Shown piece by piece: positions 7,768-15,076 of a stretch of DNA of 41,132 nt (position 1 is its first letter; the number at the start of each line of letters is the position of its first letter). Below the pieces are notes generated by a model, which saw only the letters and a list, made by a program, of their open reading frames with translations, was not told the DNA's origin and did no database searches. Location of the stretch: contig UREY01000021.1 of NCBI GenBank assembly GCA_900546915.1, forward strand, positions 1 to 41,132. Direction: 5' to 3'. A program made the translations under genes and the position numbers. The DNA comes from an uncultured Eubacteriales bacterium (GTDB lineage: Bacteria > Bacillota > Clostridia > Oscillospirales > Oscillospiraceae).

Positions 7768-8279
7768 AAAATACCACATTGTGCTACATCACCCGGGGAG
7801 ACCAGGTCCTGATGCTGCATCGGGTGAAAAAGAAAAATGATTTAAACCAGGATAAGTGGATTGGGATTGGCGGAAAATGCGAGGAGGGGGAGAGCCCGGA
7901 GGAATGCTTGCTCCGGGAGGCGAAGGAGGAAACCGGTCTGACGCTGACAGACTTCCGGTATTGCGGCCTGGTGACCTTTGTCTCGGACCGGTGGGAAGGA
8001 GAGTATATGCACCTGTTTCAGGCGGAGGGCTTCACAGGCAGCCTGTGCGCGTGCGAAGAGGGGGAGCTGCAGTGGGTGGATCGGGAATGTCTGAAGCAGC
8101 TGCCCCAGTGGGAAGGCGACCAAATTTTTTTAGATCTGATGTGGCGCAGAGCGCCGTTTTTCTCATTGAAGCTGTCTTACACCGGCGACAAGCTCACGGA
8201 TGCGGCCTTAAACGGAAAGCCGCTTGAGAGTTTTTCCTCTCAAGCGGCGGCGGACGGCGATATGCCGACATGCACGTAA
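7764..8279 (+). CDS. Nudix hydrolase (MutT/8-oxo-dGTP diphosphatase-like)
   Basis: A 171-residue Nudix protein with a complete Nudix box, G-x5-E-x7-REAKEETGL, at about residues 36-58, and an N-terminal strand TLCYITRGDQVLMLHR. The type with LNQDKWIGIGGKCE resembles MutT/YtkD-like 8-oxo-(d)GTP diphosphatases; the substrate remains a guess. It starts in a 4-base overlap with the lipid kinase, with GGAGGG upstream. The last 17 or so residues, after the usual family end near NGKPLE, are encoded by a perfect 12-bp inverted repeat and its flank. This looks like an original stop lost before the terminator, so that the frame now runs through the hairpin. Confidence 0.85.
   Translation: MKNTTLCYITRGDQVLMLHRVKKKNDLNQDKWIGIGGKCEEGESPEECLLREAKEETGLTLTDFRYCGLVTFVSDRWEGEYMHLFQAEGFTGSLCACEEGELQWVDRECLKQLPQWEGDQIFLDLMWRRAPFFSLKLSYTGDKLTDAALNGKPLESFSSQAAADGDMPTCT
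8219..8248. terminator. Perfect hairpin inside the 3' end of the Nudix gene, probable bidirectional terminator
   Basis: GCCGCTTGAGAG (8219-8230) and CTCTCAAGCGGC (8237-8248) form a perfect 12-bp stem with a TTTTTC loop. It lies between convergent genes (Nudix on plus, pyridoxamine kinase on minus). No clear T run follows on the plus strand; on the minus strand TTTCCGTTT follows. Terminator function is inferred from position and stem strength. Confidence 0.55.
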
Positions 8280-8293
8280 GCCGGTTCGGCGTT

Positions 8294-9145
8294 TTAAGTG
8301 GAAGACGCTTCTTTCGCCTGGTGCAATAAGGACAAAAGCGTAGGAATTTGCCCTTCAAACTCCACGCCGTACCAGCCGGCCTGGGGGTTGGCGGCGGTGG
8401 CGGCGATGCAGGCGGAGACAAAGGCGGCCGCCACTTGGGCGGAGCGCTCCAGAGACAGTCCGTTCATCAGGCCGCCGACGCAGACGGAGGCGAACAGGTC
8501 TCCCGTACCGTGGTAGGATTGGGGAAGCCGGGGCAGGGCGTGGGAGAAGCTGCGGCCGGTCTGATCCATGCCCCATACGCCCACTTGCCCGGGCTGTGTG
8601 GCCACGCCGGTCAGCAGTGCCTGCCGGCATCCCAGGTCCAGCAATTTTTTCAGTAAATCCTCCATATACTGGGGGCAGGGGGCGGGATCATACGCGGTAC
8701 CGGTGAGCAGGCACGCCTCGGTGAGATTCGGCGCGATGATGTCCGCCTGCGCGCATACCTGCGCCATGGCCTTTGGAAACTCCGGACCGAAGGCGGCGTA
8801 CAGCTTGCCGTGATCGGCCATAGCCGGGTCTACGAAGATGAGGGGGCTGGAGTCTCGAAATTCCTGGAAGAAGTCCAGTATTTGCCCACACTGGGCGGGA
8901 GAGGCCAGGTAGCCGGTATAAATGGCGTCGAAATGAAAGCCCTGCTCTTTCCAATGCTTGGCGATGGGAGCGATTTGATCGGACAAATCCAGGCAGGTAA
9001 AGCCGGAGAACATGGTATGGGTGGACAGTACCGCCGTGGGGACCACGGCGCATTCCACACCCATGGCGGAGATAACCGGCAGGGCGACGGTGCTGGAGCA
9101 GCGGCCCAGGCAGGAAATATCTTGCAGAGTTACGATTCGCTTCAT
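8294..9145 (-). CDS. pdxY: Pyridoxamine/pyridoxal kinase PdxY-like
   Basis: This 283-residue PfkB/ribokinase-fold kinase phosphorylates pyridoxal, pyridoxamine or pyridoxine to the 5'-phosphate in B6 salvage. Signs are the N-terminal TLQDISCLGRCSS segment, PTAVLSTHT, IFVDPAMADHGKLY, the PNLTEACLLTG metal/ATP region and the anion-hole GTGD motif (YHGTGDLFASV) carrying the catalytic Asp. The start at 9145 (ATG) has AAGGAGG 10 bases upstream; a TTG three codons earlier is only one base from that site. It is transcribed alone from its own promoter, facing the Nudix gene. A role in thiamine-precursor (HMP) phosphorylation is less likely given the PdxY-like N-terminus. Confidence 0.9.
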   Translation of the reverse strand: MKRIVTLQDISCLGRCSSTVALPVISAMGVECAVVPTAVLSTHTMFSGFTCLDLSDQIAPIAKHWKEQGFHFDAIYTGYLASPAQCGQILDFFQEFRDSSPLIFVDPAMADHGKLYAAFGPEFPKAMAQVCAQADIIAPNLTEACLLTGTAYDPAPCPQYMEDLLKKLLDLGCRQALLTGVATQPGQVGVWGMDQTGRSFSHALPRLPQSYHGTGDLFASVCVGGLMNGLSLERSAQVAAAFVSACIAATAANPQAGWYGVEFEGQIPTLLSLLHQAKEASST

Positions 9146-9169
9146 GTGATACAAACCTCCTTTTGTGAG

Positions 9170-9198
9170 ATCATACGCCCTGGGGTGAGAAAAAGCAA
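9170..9198 (-). promoter_or_regulatory. Promoter of the pyridoxamine kinase gene
   Basis: On the minus strand TTGCTT (9198-9193) and TATGAT (9175-9170) have a 17-base spacer. The predicted transcript start lies just ahead of the AAGGAGG site. Confidence 0.75.
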
Positions 9199-9550
9199 TT
9201 GCCAGAACGAAGACGAAATGTCAGGCCAGAAATGCAGGATAGAGTCGGCAAAAATTCATAGTTGTTCGTGATTCAAAAACATTTGACGCCGAAACTGACT
9301 CTGAGATGGGGACGAAGGGCAAAGAAGCCGCAGTTTGGTGAGGGAGAGACGAGGCGAAGCTGGTAAAACAGCCAAAAGAAGCCCGGAGAGACGACGGAAT
9401 ATGTTGTGAATTTGACGGAAAAATTGGAGAGGCTTCCAGTCTTCCCCAGACGGATTGTTGAGAATGCTGAAAAAACAGGTGGTAAACGCAGTTGCTTTTT
9501 ATAAAATTGGACAATTTCTGCGATTTTAGGAGGAAAATTGCAAAAAGAAG

Positions 9551-9579
9551 TTGCTTTTAGCTGGACAATGTGGTATAGT
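9551..9579 (+). promoter_or_regulatory. Upstream promoter P1 in the transporter leader
   Basis: TTGCTT (9551-9556) and TATAGT (9574-9579) have a 17-base spacer. Its transcript would start near 9586 and meet a possible terminator at 9664-9669. Confidence 0.6.
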
Positions 9580-9585
9580 ACAGTA

Positions 9586-9669
9586 AAACTGTTGGAAATC
9601 GGAACTTTTGCAATGCAGTGGATAACAGCAGGCGGAGCTCCGGTTTTCCCAAGTAGACTGCGGTTTTTT
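9586..9669 (+). ncRNA. Candidate small RNA or attenuated leader
   Basis: From the predicted P1 start, GCAGT (9615-9619) can pair with ACTGC (9657-9661) around an inner self-complementary CGGAGCTCCG; the distal side is followed by GG and T6 (9664-9669). This would make a transcript of about 84 nt ending at an intrinsic-terminator-like site. The outer stem is only five pairs, so the call is tentative. No family was recognised. Confidence 0.25.
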
Positions 9670-9754
9670 ATTCGTCAACTTGCATAAATATATAGTAAAA
9701 TCCGGCAGAGACACTCTGCCATATGGAGAAATCGACGAAATGAATACCAACGCT

Positions 9755-9786
9755 GGAAAAATGCAAGATTGTGCTTGCATTTTTCC
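9755..9786 (+). promoter_or_regulatory. Perfect 13-bp dyad overlapping the -35 of P2, possible operator
   Basis: GGAAAAATGCAAG (9755-9767) and CTTGCATTTTTCC (9774-9786) are exact inverted repeats with a 6-base centre. The right arm contains the -35 hexamer TTGCAT. A repressor binding here would block the promoter. As RNA it would form a hairpin with an internal U5, so it could also act on transcripts from P1. Confidence 0.6.
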
Positions 9787-9803
9787 GGGGTGGGCAGTAT
9801 ACT
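9775..9803 (+). promoter_or_regulatory. Main promoter P2 of the ABC transporter operon
   Basis: TTGCAT (9775-9780) and TATACT (9798-9803) are spaced by 17 bases. The leader to the start codon at 9901 would be about 90 bases and contains a stem-loop at 9825-9840. Confidence 0.8.
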
Positions 9804-9900
9804 TATCACATGTTAATATTTTGTTGCCGCGCCTGCGGCACGAATATTATAAAAATGCGGCTGGTTTTTCCAGTCCAAATCATGTTAAGGAGGAAAAGAA

Positions 9901-11910
9901 ATGAAAAAGCTGTTAGCCTTGCTGTTGGCGGCGGTTATGGTCGTGTCCCTGGCGGCTTGTGCCGGTACCCCTGAGGAAACGACGCCGTCCACCGACCCCG
10001 CAACCGAGCCCGTAACCGAGCCGGTTGAGGACACCACAGAGCCCTCCACGGAGGCGACGACCCGGGAGAACAAGCTGATCTTCGGTACGACGACGGATAT
10101 CACCGGCGACTGGACCGGCGGTATTGTGACCAACGGCGCTACCGATATGATGATCAGCAGCATGATCAACGACTATGCCACGCTGGTCACCAACCAAGAC
10201 GGTAACTATGTGGAGAACCCCACGGTTTTGAAGAGCTGGGAGCGGACGGACAATGAGGACGGCTCCGCCACCTACACCATCTCCATCAACGAAGGCCTGA
10301 CCTATAACAACGGGGAGCCCATCACCATTAAGGATTATGTCTTTAAGATTCTCCTGCAGTGCTCTTCTGCTGCTGCCGGCTTGAACTTCACCAGCGCTAC
10401 TCACACTGCGGTGGTAGGCGGTGCGGATTATCGTGATGACGCCGTCGATGTGCTGTCCGGCCTGAGGATTGTGGATGATTACACCATGTCCTTGAGCATT
10501 GTGCCGGACTTTGCCCAGTACTACTATGCCGATACCTATGCTGCCGTCGGGCCCTGGAACATCGCCTACTGGATCGGCGAGGGCTATGATGTGGCCGACG
10601 ACGGTGAGGGCGCGTACTTCACCAAGGACGGCGAGAAGGTTAACCTGGCTGTGGAAGATGTTCAGGACCAGTTCAACGCTGCCAAGGCTGCCTCTTCCGA
10701 TGTGGTTTCCGCCGGTCCCTACAACCTGACCAAATTTGATGCGGCGACCCGTCAGGCCACTTTGGATATCAACCCCAATTACGCCGGTAACTTTGAAGGC
10801 CAGAAGCCTTCCATTCAGACCGTTGTAATCACCAAGGTAGAAGCCAGCACATGGGCGGACGCTCTGAAGACCGGTGAGATCAACGTGTACGAAGGCATTG
10901 CCGACGGCACCGAGGTCAACACCGTTCTGGACATGATTGACAACGGCGCCGAGCTGCAGACCGTTCAGTATGACCGCGCCGGCTACGGCAAGATTCAGTT
11001 CTTCTGCGACGTGACTCCCACGCAGTTTGTGGAAGTCCGGCAGGCCATTGCCATGCTGCTGGACCGCGCCAGCTTTGCCGATACCTTCTGCGCCGGCTGG
11101 GGCTCCGTGGTGAACGGCCCCTACTCTCCTGCCATGTGGCAGTATAACGAGTCCAAGGATGTTCTGGCCGACAACCTGAACACCTATCCGTACGACGTGG
11201 ACGCTGCCAATGCCAAGCTGGACGAGGGCGGCTGGACCCTCACCGAGACCGGCGACACCTGGACCCAGGGCTCCGGCCTGCGGTACAAGGAAGTGACTGC
11301 CGAGCAGGCGGAGAACATGGAAGAGTGTGTCACCCTGTCCGACGGCCGCATCCTGATGCCCCTGATCATCAAGTGGTGCTCCTCCGAGGAGAACGCGGTT
11401 TCCGATCTGCTGGCTACCATGCTGGCCAATGCCGATGCTGTGAAGAACTCCGGTATGTCCATCGTGCAGGACGTGGTGGACTGGGATAGCCTGCTGAACG
11501 CCATTTACCGGACGGATGCCGACGGCAATGCGGTGGCTCCCTTCTACTCCATGACCAACCTGGCCACGAACCTGACCTCCACCATCTATGACTTCTCCTT
11601 CCAGTGGACCGACGATCCCGAAATGGTGTCGATTGGCTATAACACCTGCTACCTGTATGACATGGACGAGGGCGGCCTGGATCAGCTGTCCATGGACATG
11701 GTCTACGCGGTAGAGGCCGGCGATGACGCGGCTTATCTGGACCTGTGGCAGAAGTACATCCTCCGCTGGAATGAGCTGCTCCCCGAGCTGCCGCTGTACT
11801 CCAACATTTTGGTGACGGCGATTCCCACGTGGGTGGAGAACTACGAGGAGAACGCTTACTGGGATTTCGCACATGCCGTTTTGTACGCTTCCATTCCCAG
11901 CGCACAGTAA
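9901..11910 (+). CDS. ABC transporter substrate-binding lipoprotein, family 5 (oligopeptide/dipeptide type)
   Basis: This is the extracellular binding protein of the transporter. The signal peptide ends in the lipobox SLAAC with lipidated Cys20. A Thr/Pro/Glu-rich linker (about 21-56) follows, then a family 5 solute-binding fold recognisable from the N-terminal LIFGTTTDITGDW, the YTISINEGLTYNNGEPITIKDYVF segment, and RQAIAMLLDRASFADTFCAGWG. At 669 residues it is longer than the usual 520-580. The start has AAGGAGG 7 bases upstream. Codon choice is strongly biased to C- and G-ending codons, as in highly expressed genes. The substrate is probably a peptide, but binding residues do not predict it. 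A stem-loop after the gene probably sets excess of this protein over the membrane subunits. Confidence 0.92.
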   Translation: MKKLLALLLAAVMVVSLAACAGTPEETTPSTDPATEPVTEPVEDTTEPSTEATTRENKLIFGTTTDITGDWTGGIVTNGATDMMISSMINDYATLVTNQDGNYVENPTVLKSWERTDNEDGSATYTISINEGLTYNNGEPITIKDYVFKILLQCSSAAAGLNFTSATHTAVVGGADYRDDAVDVLSGLRIVDDYTMSLSIVPDFAQYYYADTYAAVGPWNIAYWIGEGYDVADDGEGAYFTKDGEKVNLAVEDVQDQFNAAKAASSDVVSAGPYNLTKFDAATRQATLDINPNYAGNFEGQKPSIQTVVITKVEASTWADALKTGEINVYEGIADGTEVNTVLDMIDNGAELQTVQYDRAGYGKIQFFCDVTPTQFVEVRQAIAMLLDRASFADTFCAGWGSVVNGPYSPAMWQYNESKDVLADNLNTYPYDVDAANAKLDEGGWTLTETGDTWTQGSGLRYKEVTAEQAENMEECVTLSDGRILMPLIIKWCSSEENAVSDLLATMLANADAVKNSGMSIVQDVVDWDSLLNAIYRTDADGNAVAPFYSMTNLATNLTSTIYDFSFQWTDDPEMVSIGYNTCYLYDMDEGGLDQLSMDMVYAVEAGDDAAYLDLWQKYILRWNELLPELPLYSNILVTAIPTWVENYEENAYWDFAHAVLYASIPSAQ

Positions 11911-11945
11911 TTCCGGTTTGACCGGCATTTGATCCCTGCGATTCG

Positions 11946-11977
11946 AATGGGGACGGGCGTCTGTCCGTCCCCATTTT
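11946..11977 (+). terminator. Intercistronic hairpin after the binding-protein gene
   Basis: AATGGGGACGG (11946-11956) pairs with CCGTCCCCATT (11965-11975) around an 8-base loop, followed by a short TTTC. It probably works as a partial terminator and 3' stabiliser, allowing more binding protein than permease to be made. Confidence 0.7.
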
Positions 11978-12112
11978 CGTACCACAGGTTGCCGCTGGCA
12001 GACAGGCCGCAGCTGCAGGCTGCGGTATGAAGCTTCTGATCGCGTCGCAGAGAAAAAACTAGGGGAAACTCACCTCGGCCTGGCTTGAGTTGAATAGAGA
12101 CCCCGGAAATGG

Positions 12113-13144
12113 ATGGTGTTTGTTTTGACAAAATATGTTTTGAAGCGACTGGTGTACATCGTGGTAGTGTTCTTCATTGTCTCCTTCCTGATGTACTGCC
12201 TGTTTAGCCTGATTCCCTCAGACCGCGCCAGAACCCAGCTGGAGCCTTTAAAGCAGCAGCTGAAGCCCGAGGTGTACGAGCAGATGTACAGAGACCTGCG
12301 TGAGCAGATGGGCTTGGACGATCCGATCATCCTGCGCTATTTGCGATGGATGGGCCTCGCCAAGGACAAGATGACGGGAGAATTTAACGGCATTCTGGAG
12401 GGTTATTTCGGTTACTCTCAGATGCGACAACGAGATGCCATTGACGTGATAAAAGCGCCGATGGGCAATACGATCCTGTTCAATCTTGTTACCACGATTT
12501 TGACTCTGGCAGTTACCATTCCACTTGGTATCTGGTGTTCGGTGCATAAGAACAGTAAGTTTGACCAAGGGGTTCAGGCTGTTACCATCCTGGGTTACAG
12601 CATTCCCCAGTACATTATCGCGTTAATTTTCGTCTTTGTGTTTGCCGTGCTCTTACGATGGTTCCCGGTGAACGGCGCGGCGACGCCAGGCGCCAACTAT
12701 ACGGGACTTCGGGGCTTTGCAGACCGTATGTATTATATGGCGCTGCCCATCATTGTCAGCGTCTTCAGCGCCCTGGGCAGCATGAGCCGGTATGTCCGGG
12801 CGTCTATGATTGATGCTTTGAGCATGGACTGCATCCGTACGGCCCGGGCGAAGGGCGTGCGGGAGCGTGTGGTCATTTACTCCCACGCATGGCGCAACGC
12901 TTTGCTGCCGGTGATTACCTCTATCATCGGCTGGTTCCTGGCTATTTTCTCCGGCTCTTTGATTTTGGAGAATGTGTTCTCTCTGAACGGCATGGGTAAG
13001 CTTTACATCGACGCGTTGAACGCCAAGGATGCAGAGCTGTGCTTGGCAATTCAGATGTTCTATACGATTGTGGCCCTGGTGGGCAATTTGATTACGGACC
13101 TGGCCTATGGGCTTGTGGACCCGCGGATCCGGGTCAATAAATAA
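12113..13144 (+). CDS. ABC transporter permease, DppB/OppB type
   Basis: The 343-residue protein is a canonical first permease of the dipeptide/oligopeptide class. It has TM1 at about residues 12-35 (YIVVVFFIVSFLMYCLFSLIP), an extracellular loop with QMGLDDPIILRY, and a C-terminal five-helix core with the EAA-like cytoplasmic loop (DCIRTARAKGVRERVVIYSHAWRNALLPV) that contacts the ATPases. It ends with the family signature YGLVDPRIRVNK. Length is normal, unlike its partner. The start is uncertain: ATG at 12113 lacks a good ribosome binding site, and a TTG at 12125 would also give a proper N-terminus. It is separated from the binding-protein gene by a 202-base gap with a hairpin and lies 14 bases before the next permease. 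Confidence 0.93.
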   Translation: MVFVLTKYVLKRLVYIVVVFFIVSFLMYCLFSLIPSDRARTQLEPLKQQLKPEVYEQMYRDLREQMGLDDPIILRYLRWMGLAKDKMTGEFNGILEGYFGYSQMRQRDAIDVIKAPMGNTILFNLVTTILTLAVTIPLGIWCSVHKNSKFDQGVQAVTILGYSIPQYIIALIFVFVFAVLLRWFPVNGAATPGANYTGLRGFADRMYYMALPIIVSVFSALGSMSRYVRASMIDALSMDCIRTARAKGVRERVVIYSHAWRNALLPVITSIIGWFLAIFSGSLILENVFSLNGMGKLYIDALNAKDAELCLAIQMFYTIVALVGNLITDLAYGLVDPRIRVNK

Positions 13145-13158
13145 GGGAGGCGCGGAAA

Positions 13159-15063
13159 ATGACGAAGAATAAAAAAAGCAGTACAATTGGAAGCGCGCTC
13201 CGCCGCATGTTCGGACTGCAAAAAAAGCAGCTGAGCTTTCAGGAGGAGGAGGCGCTCCAGAGCCCTGGCCGCGTGGTTGCCAGAAACTTCTTTCACCGGC
13301 CCACGGCGGTGTTCGGCTTGGTAGTCTTTGTTCTCATCTTCCTGTTTGTGATGATCGGTCCGATCTATATGCCCATAAACCTGGGATATTCCGACTCGAG
13401 CCTAGCGAATATTTCCCCCGGCTATTATATGATGGACGTTCCGAAGCAGCTGATTTCTGAGGGCATCCAGGATATCATTGCCGGACCGACTTACGGCTTT
13501 GGCTTAAGCAACACAGGAAAGATTTACTCCTGGGGCTATACCCGAGTCAGCGACGCCATTGACATGAAGGACATTCCCGCAGAGCTGACGGACGGCAGCG
13601 TAGACATCGCATTTTTGGCCGCCGGCAGCGATCATGCGGTTGCAATTGATACAGAAAATAATTTTTATTTCTGGGGTAACACGCGTCTGCGTCAGGACCA
13701 ATACGAGAGCAATTCCGAGCTGAATATGGCCTTGCGCCGGGGCGACCTGGAAATCAAACAGCTGGAGGCAGGCAACCAGTTTTCGATCATTCTGGATACA
13801 GCCGGTAACGTGTATCTCTGGGGTAACCCCTCCGGAAACGAGCTGGACTGCCGGGATAAAGAACGGATTGAAGAAGGCGAAGACAAGGAGCCCCGTCAGT
13901 ACCAGGGCAATATTGAGAAGGTTGCCGTTACGGACCACTCCTATATCGCGCTGTTGAAGGACGGCACGGTGGCCTACACGGGATATGAAAAGGACAATGC
14001 GCTGAATACAAACCTTCCTGTAGAGCTGACGGACGGATCTGTTCGCGTGGTGGATATAGCCAGCACCAGCCAGAATGTGGCGGCTATTGATGAAAACGGT
14101 AAGATTTGGGTCTGGGGCGTTTCCACCCGTAATGAGAAGAATGTGCCGGAAATGGAATCCAAGCCGGTGAAGGTTTACGGCGGCCGCTTCCATTATACGG
14201 CGCTGCTGGAGAACGGCGACGTGGTCTCCTGGGGCGACGATATGTACGGCCAGGCCTCTGTGCCGGGCTCTGTAGAGGATGCAGACATCGCAGCTATTTA
14301 CACAGGTGGCAACCAGAACTACGCTGTGACGACAGAAGGCAAAGTGCTGACCTGGGGTCTGAAGGGCTTCTTATGCGGTACCGATGATCTGGGGCGTGAC
14401 ATTTTGGCCCGTATTGTGAACGGCGGTAAGATGACGATGACGGTGGGCGCCATTGCGGTTGTAATCTCCACGCTCATTGGCTTGATTTTGGGCGGCATCG
14501 CCGGCTATTTTGGCGGGAAGGTGGATATGGTTTTGAGCCGTGTGGCTGAAGTGTTCGGCGGCCTTCCGTTCCTTCCTTTTGCGTTGATTCTTTCGGCGGT
14601 GATTCCAAGAGAGATTAGCGTGACGCAAAGAATGTACATCATCATGTGCGTGCTGGGCGTTTTGAGCTGGGTTCCCGACTTCCGCCTGGTCCGCGCTCAG
14701 ATTTTCAGCCAACGGGAGCAGGAATATGTTACGGCTGCCAAGGCCCTTGGCGTCCGGGAGGGCAGCATTCTGCGTAAGCACATCATTCCCAACGTGATGA
14801 GTGTTTTGCTGGTGTCCATCACCCTGAACTTTGCCACCTGTATGCTGACAGAATCCACGCTGTCCTACCTGGGCTTTGGTATTCCCCTTCCTACGCCTAC
14901 CTGGGGCAATATGCTGAACAGCTGTAATAACTCCATCGTCATCCAGCAGTATTGGTGGCGTTGGGTATTCCCTGCGGCGATCTTCGGCTTGTGCACCATC
15001 TGCATCAACCTGATGGGCGACGGCCTGCGGGATGCCATGGACCCCAAGAGCAATGGGCGCTAA
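13159..15063 (+). CDS. ABC transporter permease, DppC/OppC type, with inserted seven-repeat RCC1-like propeller
   Basis: The 634-residue protein is twice the usual 280-320. Residues 1-73 are the normal N-terminus: cytoplasmic tail and TM1 (51-70). Residues 404-634 are the normal core, beginning with GTDDLGRDILARI and including the EAA loop (EYVTAAKALGVREG, from residue 522) and the end GDGLRDAMDP. Between them, residues about 104-400 hold seven copies of an RCC1-type motif (a strand, a turn with D/E-x-G or N-x-G, then a strand ending in W/T-G): ends at 126, 173, 222, 275, 320, 359 and 400. Topology puts this insert in the first extracellular loop, outside the cell. RCC1 repeats form seven-bladed beta-propellers that bind proteins or ligands. 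I infer that it contacts the binding protein or substrate. AGGGAGG precedes the start. Confidence 0.93.
   Translation: MTKNKKSSTIGSALRRMFGLQKKQLSFQEEEALQSPGRVVARNFFHRPTAVFGLVVFVLIFLFVMIGPIYMPINLGYSDSSLANISPGYYMMDVPKQLISEGIQDIIAGPTYGFGLSNTGKIYSWGYTRVSDAIDMKDIPAELTDGSVDIAFLAAGSDHAVAIDTENNFYFWGNTRLRQDQYESNSELNMALRRGDLEIKQLEAGNQFSIILDTAGNVYLWGNPSGNELDCRDKERIEEGEDKEPRQYQGNIEKVAVTDHSYIALLKDGTVAYTGYEKDNALNTNLPVELTDGSVRVVDIASTSQNVAAIDENGKIWVWGVSTRNEKNVPEMESKPVKVYGGRFHYTALLENGDVVSWGDDMYGQASVPGSVEDADIAAIYTGGNQNYAVTTEGKVLTWGLKGFLCGTDDLGRDILARIVNGGKMTMTVGAIAVVISTLIGLILGGIAGYFGGKVDMVLSRVAEVFGGLPFLPFALILSAVIPREISVTQRMYIIMCVLGVLSWVPDFRLVRAQIFSQREQEYVTAAKALGVREGSILRKHIIPNVMSVLLVSITLNFATCMLTESTLSYLGFGIPLPTPTWGNMLNSCNNSIVIQQYWWRWVFPAAIFGLCTICINLMGDGLRDAMDPKSNGR
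13468..14358 (+). repeat. Seven RCC1-like propeller repeats within the permease gene
   Basis: Seven diverged protein repeats of about 40-55 residues end in YSWG, YFWG, YLWG, AYTG, VWVWG-like IWVWG, VSWG and LTWG. Spacing varies through insertions, notably in the third (Asp/Glu-rich loop before repeat 4). DNA similarity is too low for a recent tandem duplication. Confidence 0.88.
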
Positions 15064-15076
15064 GGAGGAAGAGACA

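Larger units (their letters stand above)
9199..9900 (+). other. Long structured non-coding region upstream of the transporter operon
   Basis: About 700 bases hold no credible gene. The first 270 are purine-rich on the plus strand without clear signals. From 9490 the region contains a near-repeated AGTTGCTTTT...TGGACAAT block (9491-9520 and 9550-9568), a promoter at 9551-9579, possible hairpins ending in T6 (9664-9669), a hairpin GGCAGAG-ACA-CTCTGCC (9704-9720), a 13-bp dyad (9755-9786) overlapping a second promoter, and a leader hairpin with the stem TGCCGC/GCGGCA (9825-9840). The T6 and small hairpins suggest leader or small-RNA control of the operon, but no known riboswitch class was recognised. 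Confidence 0.5.

Noticed and set aside
9146..9154. TTG start for the pyridoxamine kinase at 9154
   Set aside because: It is one base from the AAGGAGG site; ATG at 9145 has proper spacing.
9221..9514. A 97-codon minus-strand frame in the long intergenic region
   Set aside because: No ribosome binding site, no motif, and Ser/Pro-rich translation as expected from purine-rich plus-strand DNA.
9913..11985. A 690-codon open frame antisense to the binding-protein gene
   Set aside because: Composition is that of a complementary shadow; the plus strand has a ribosome binding site, lipobox and family motifs.
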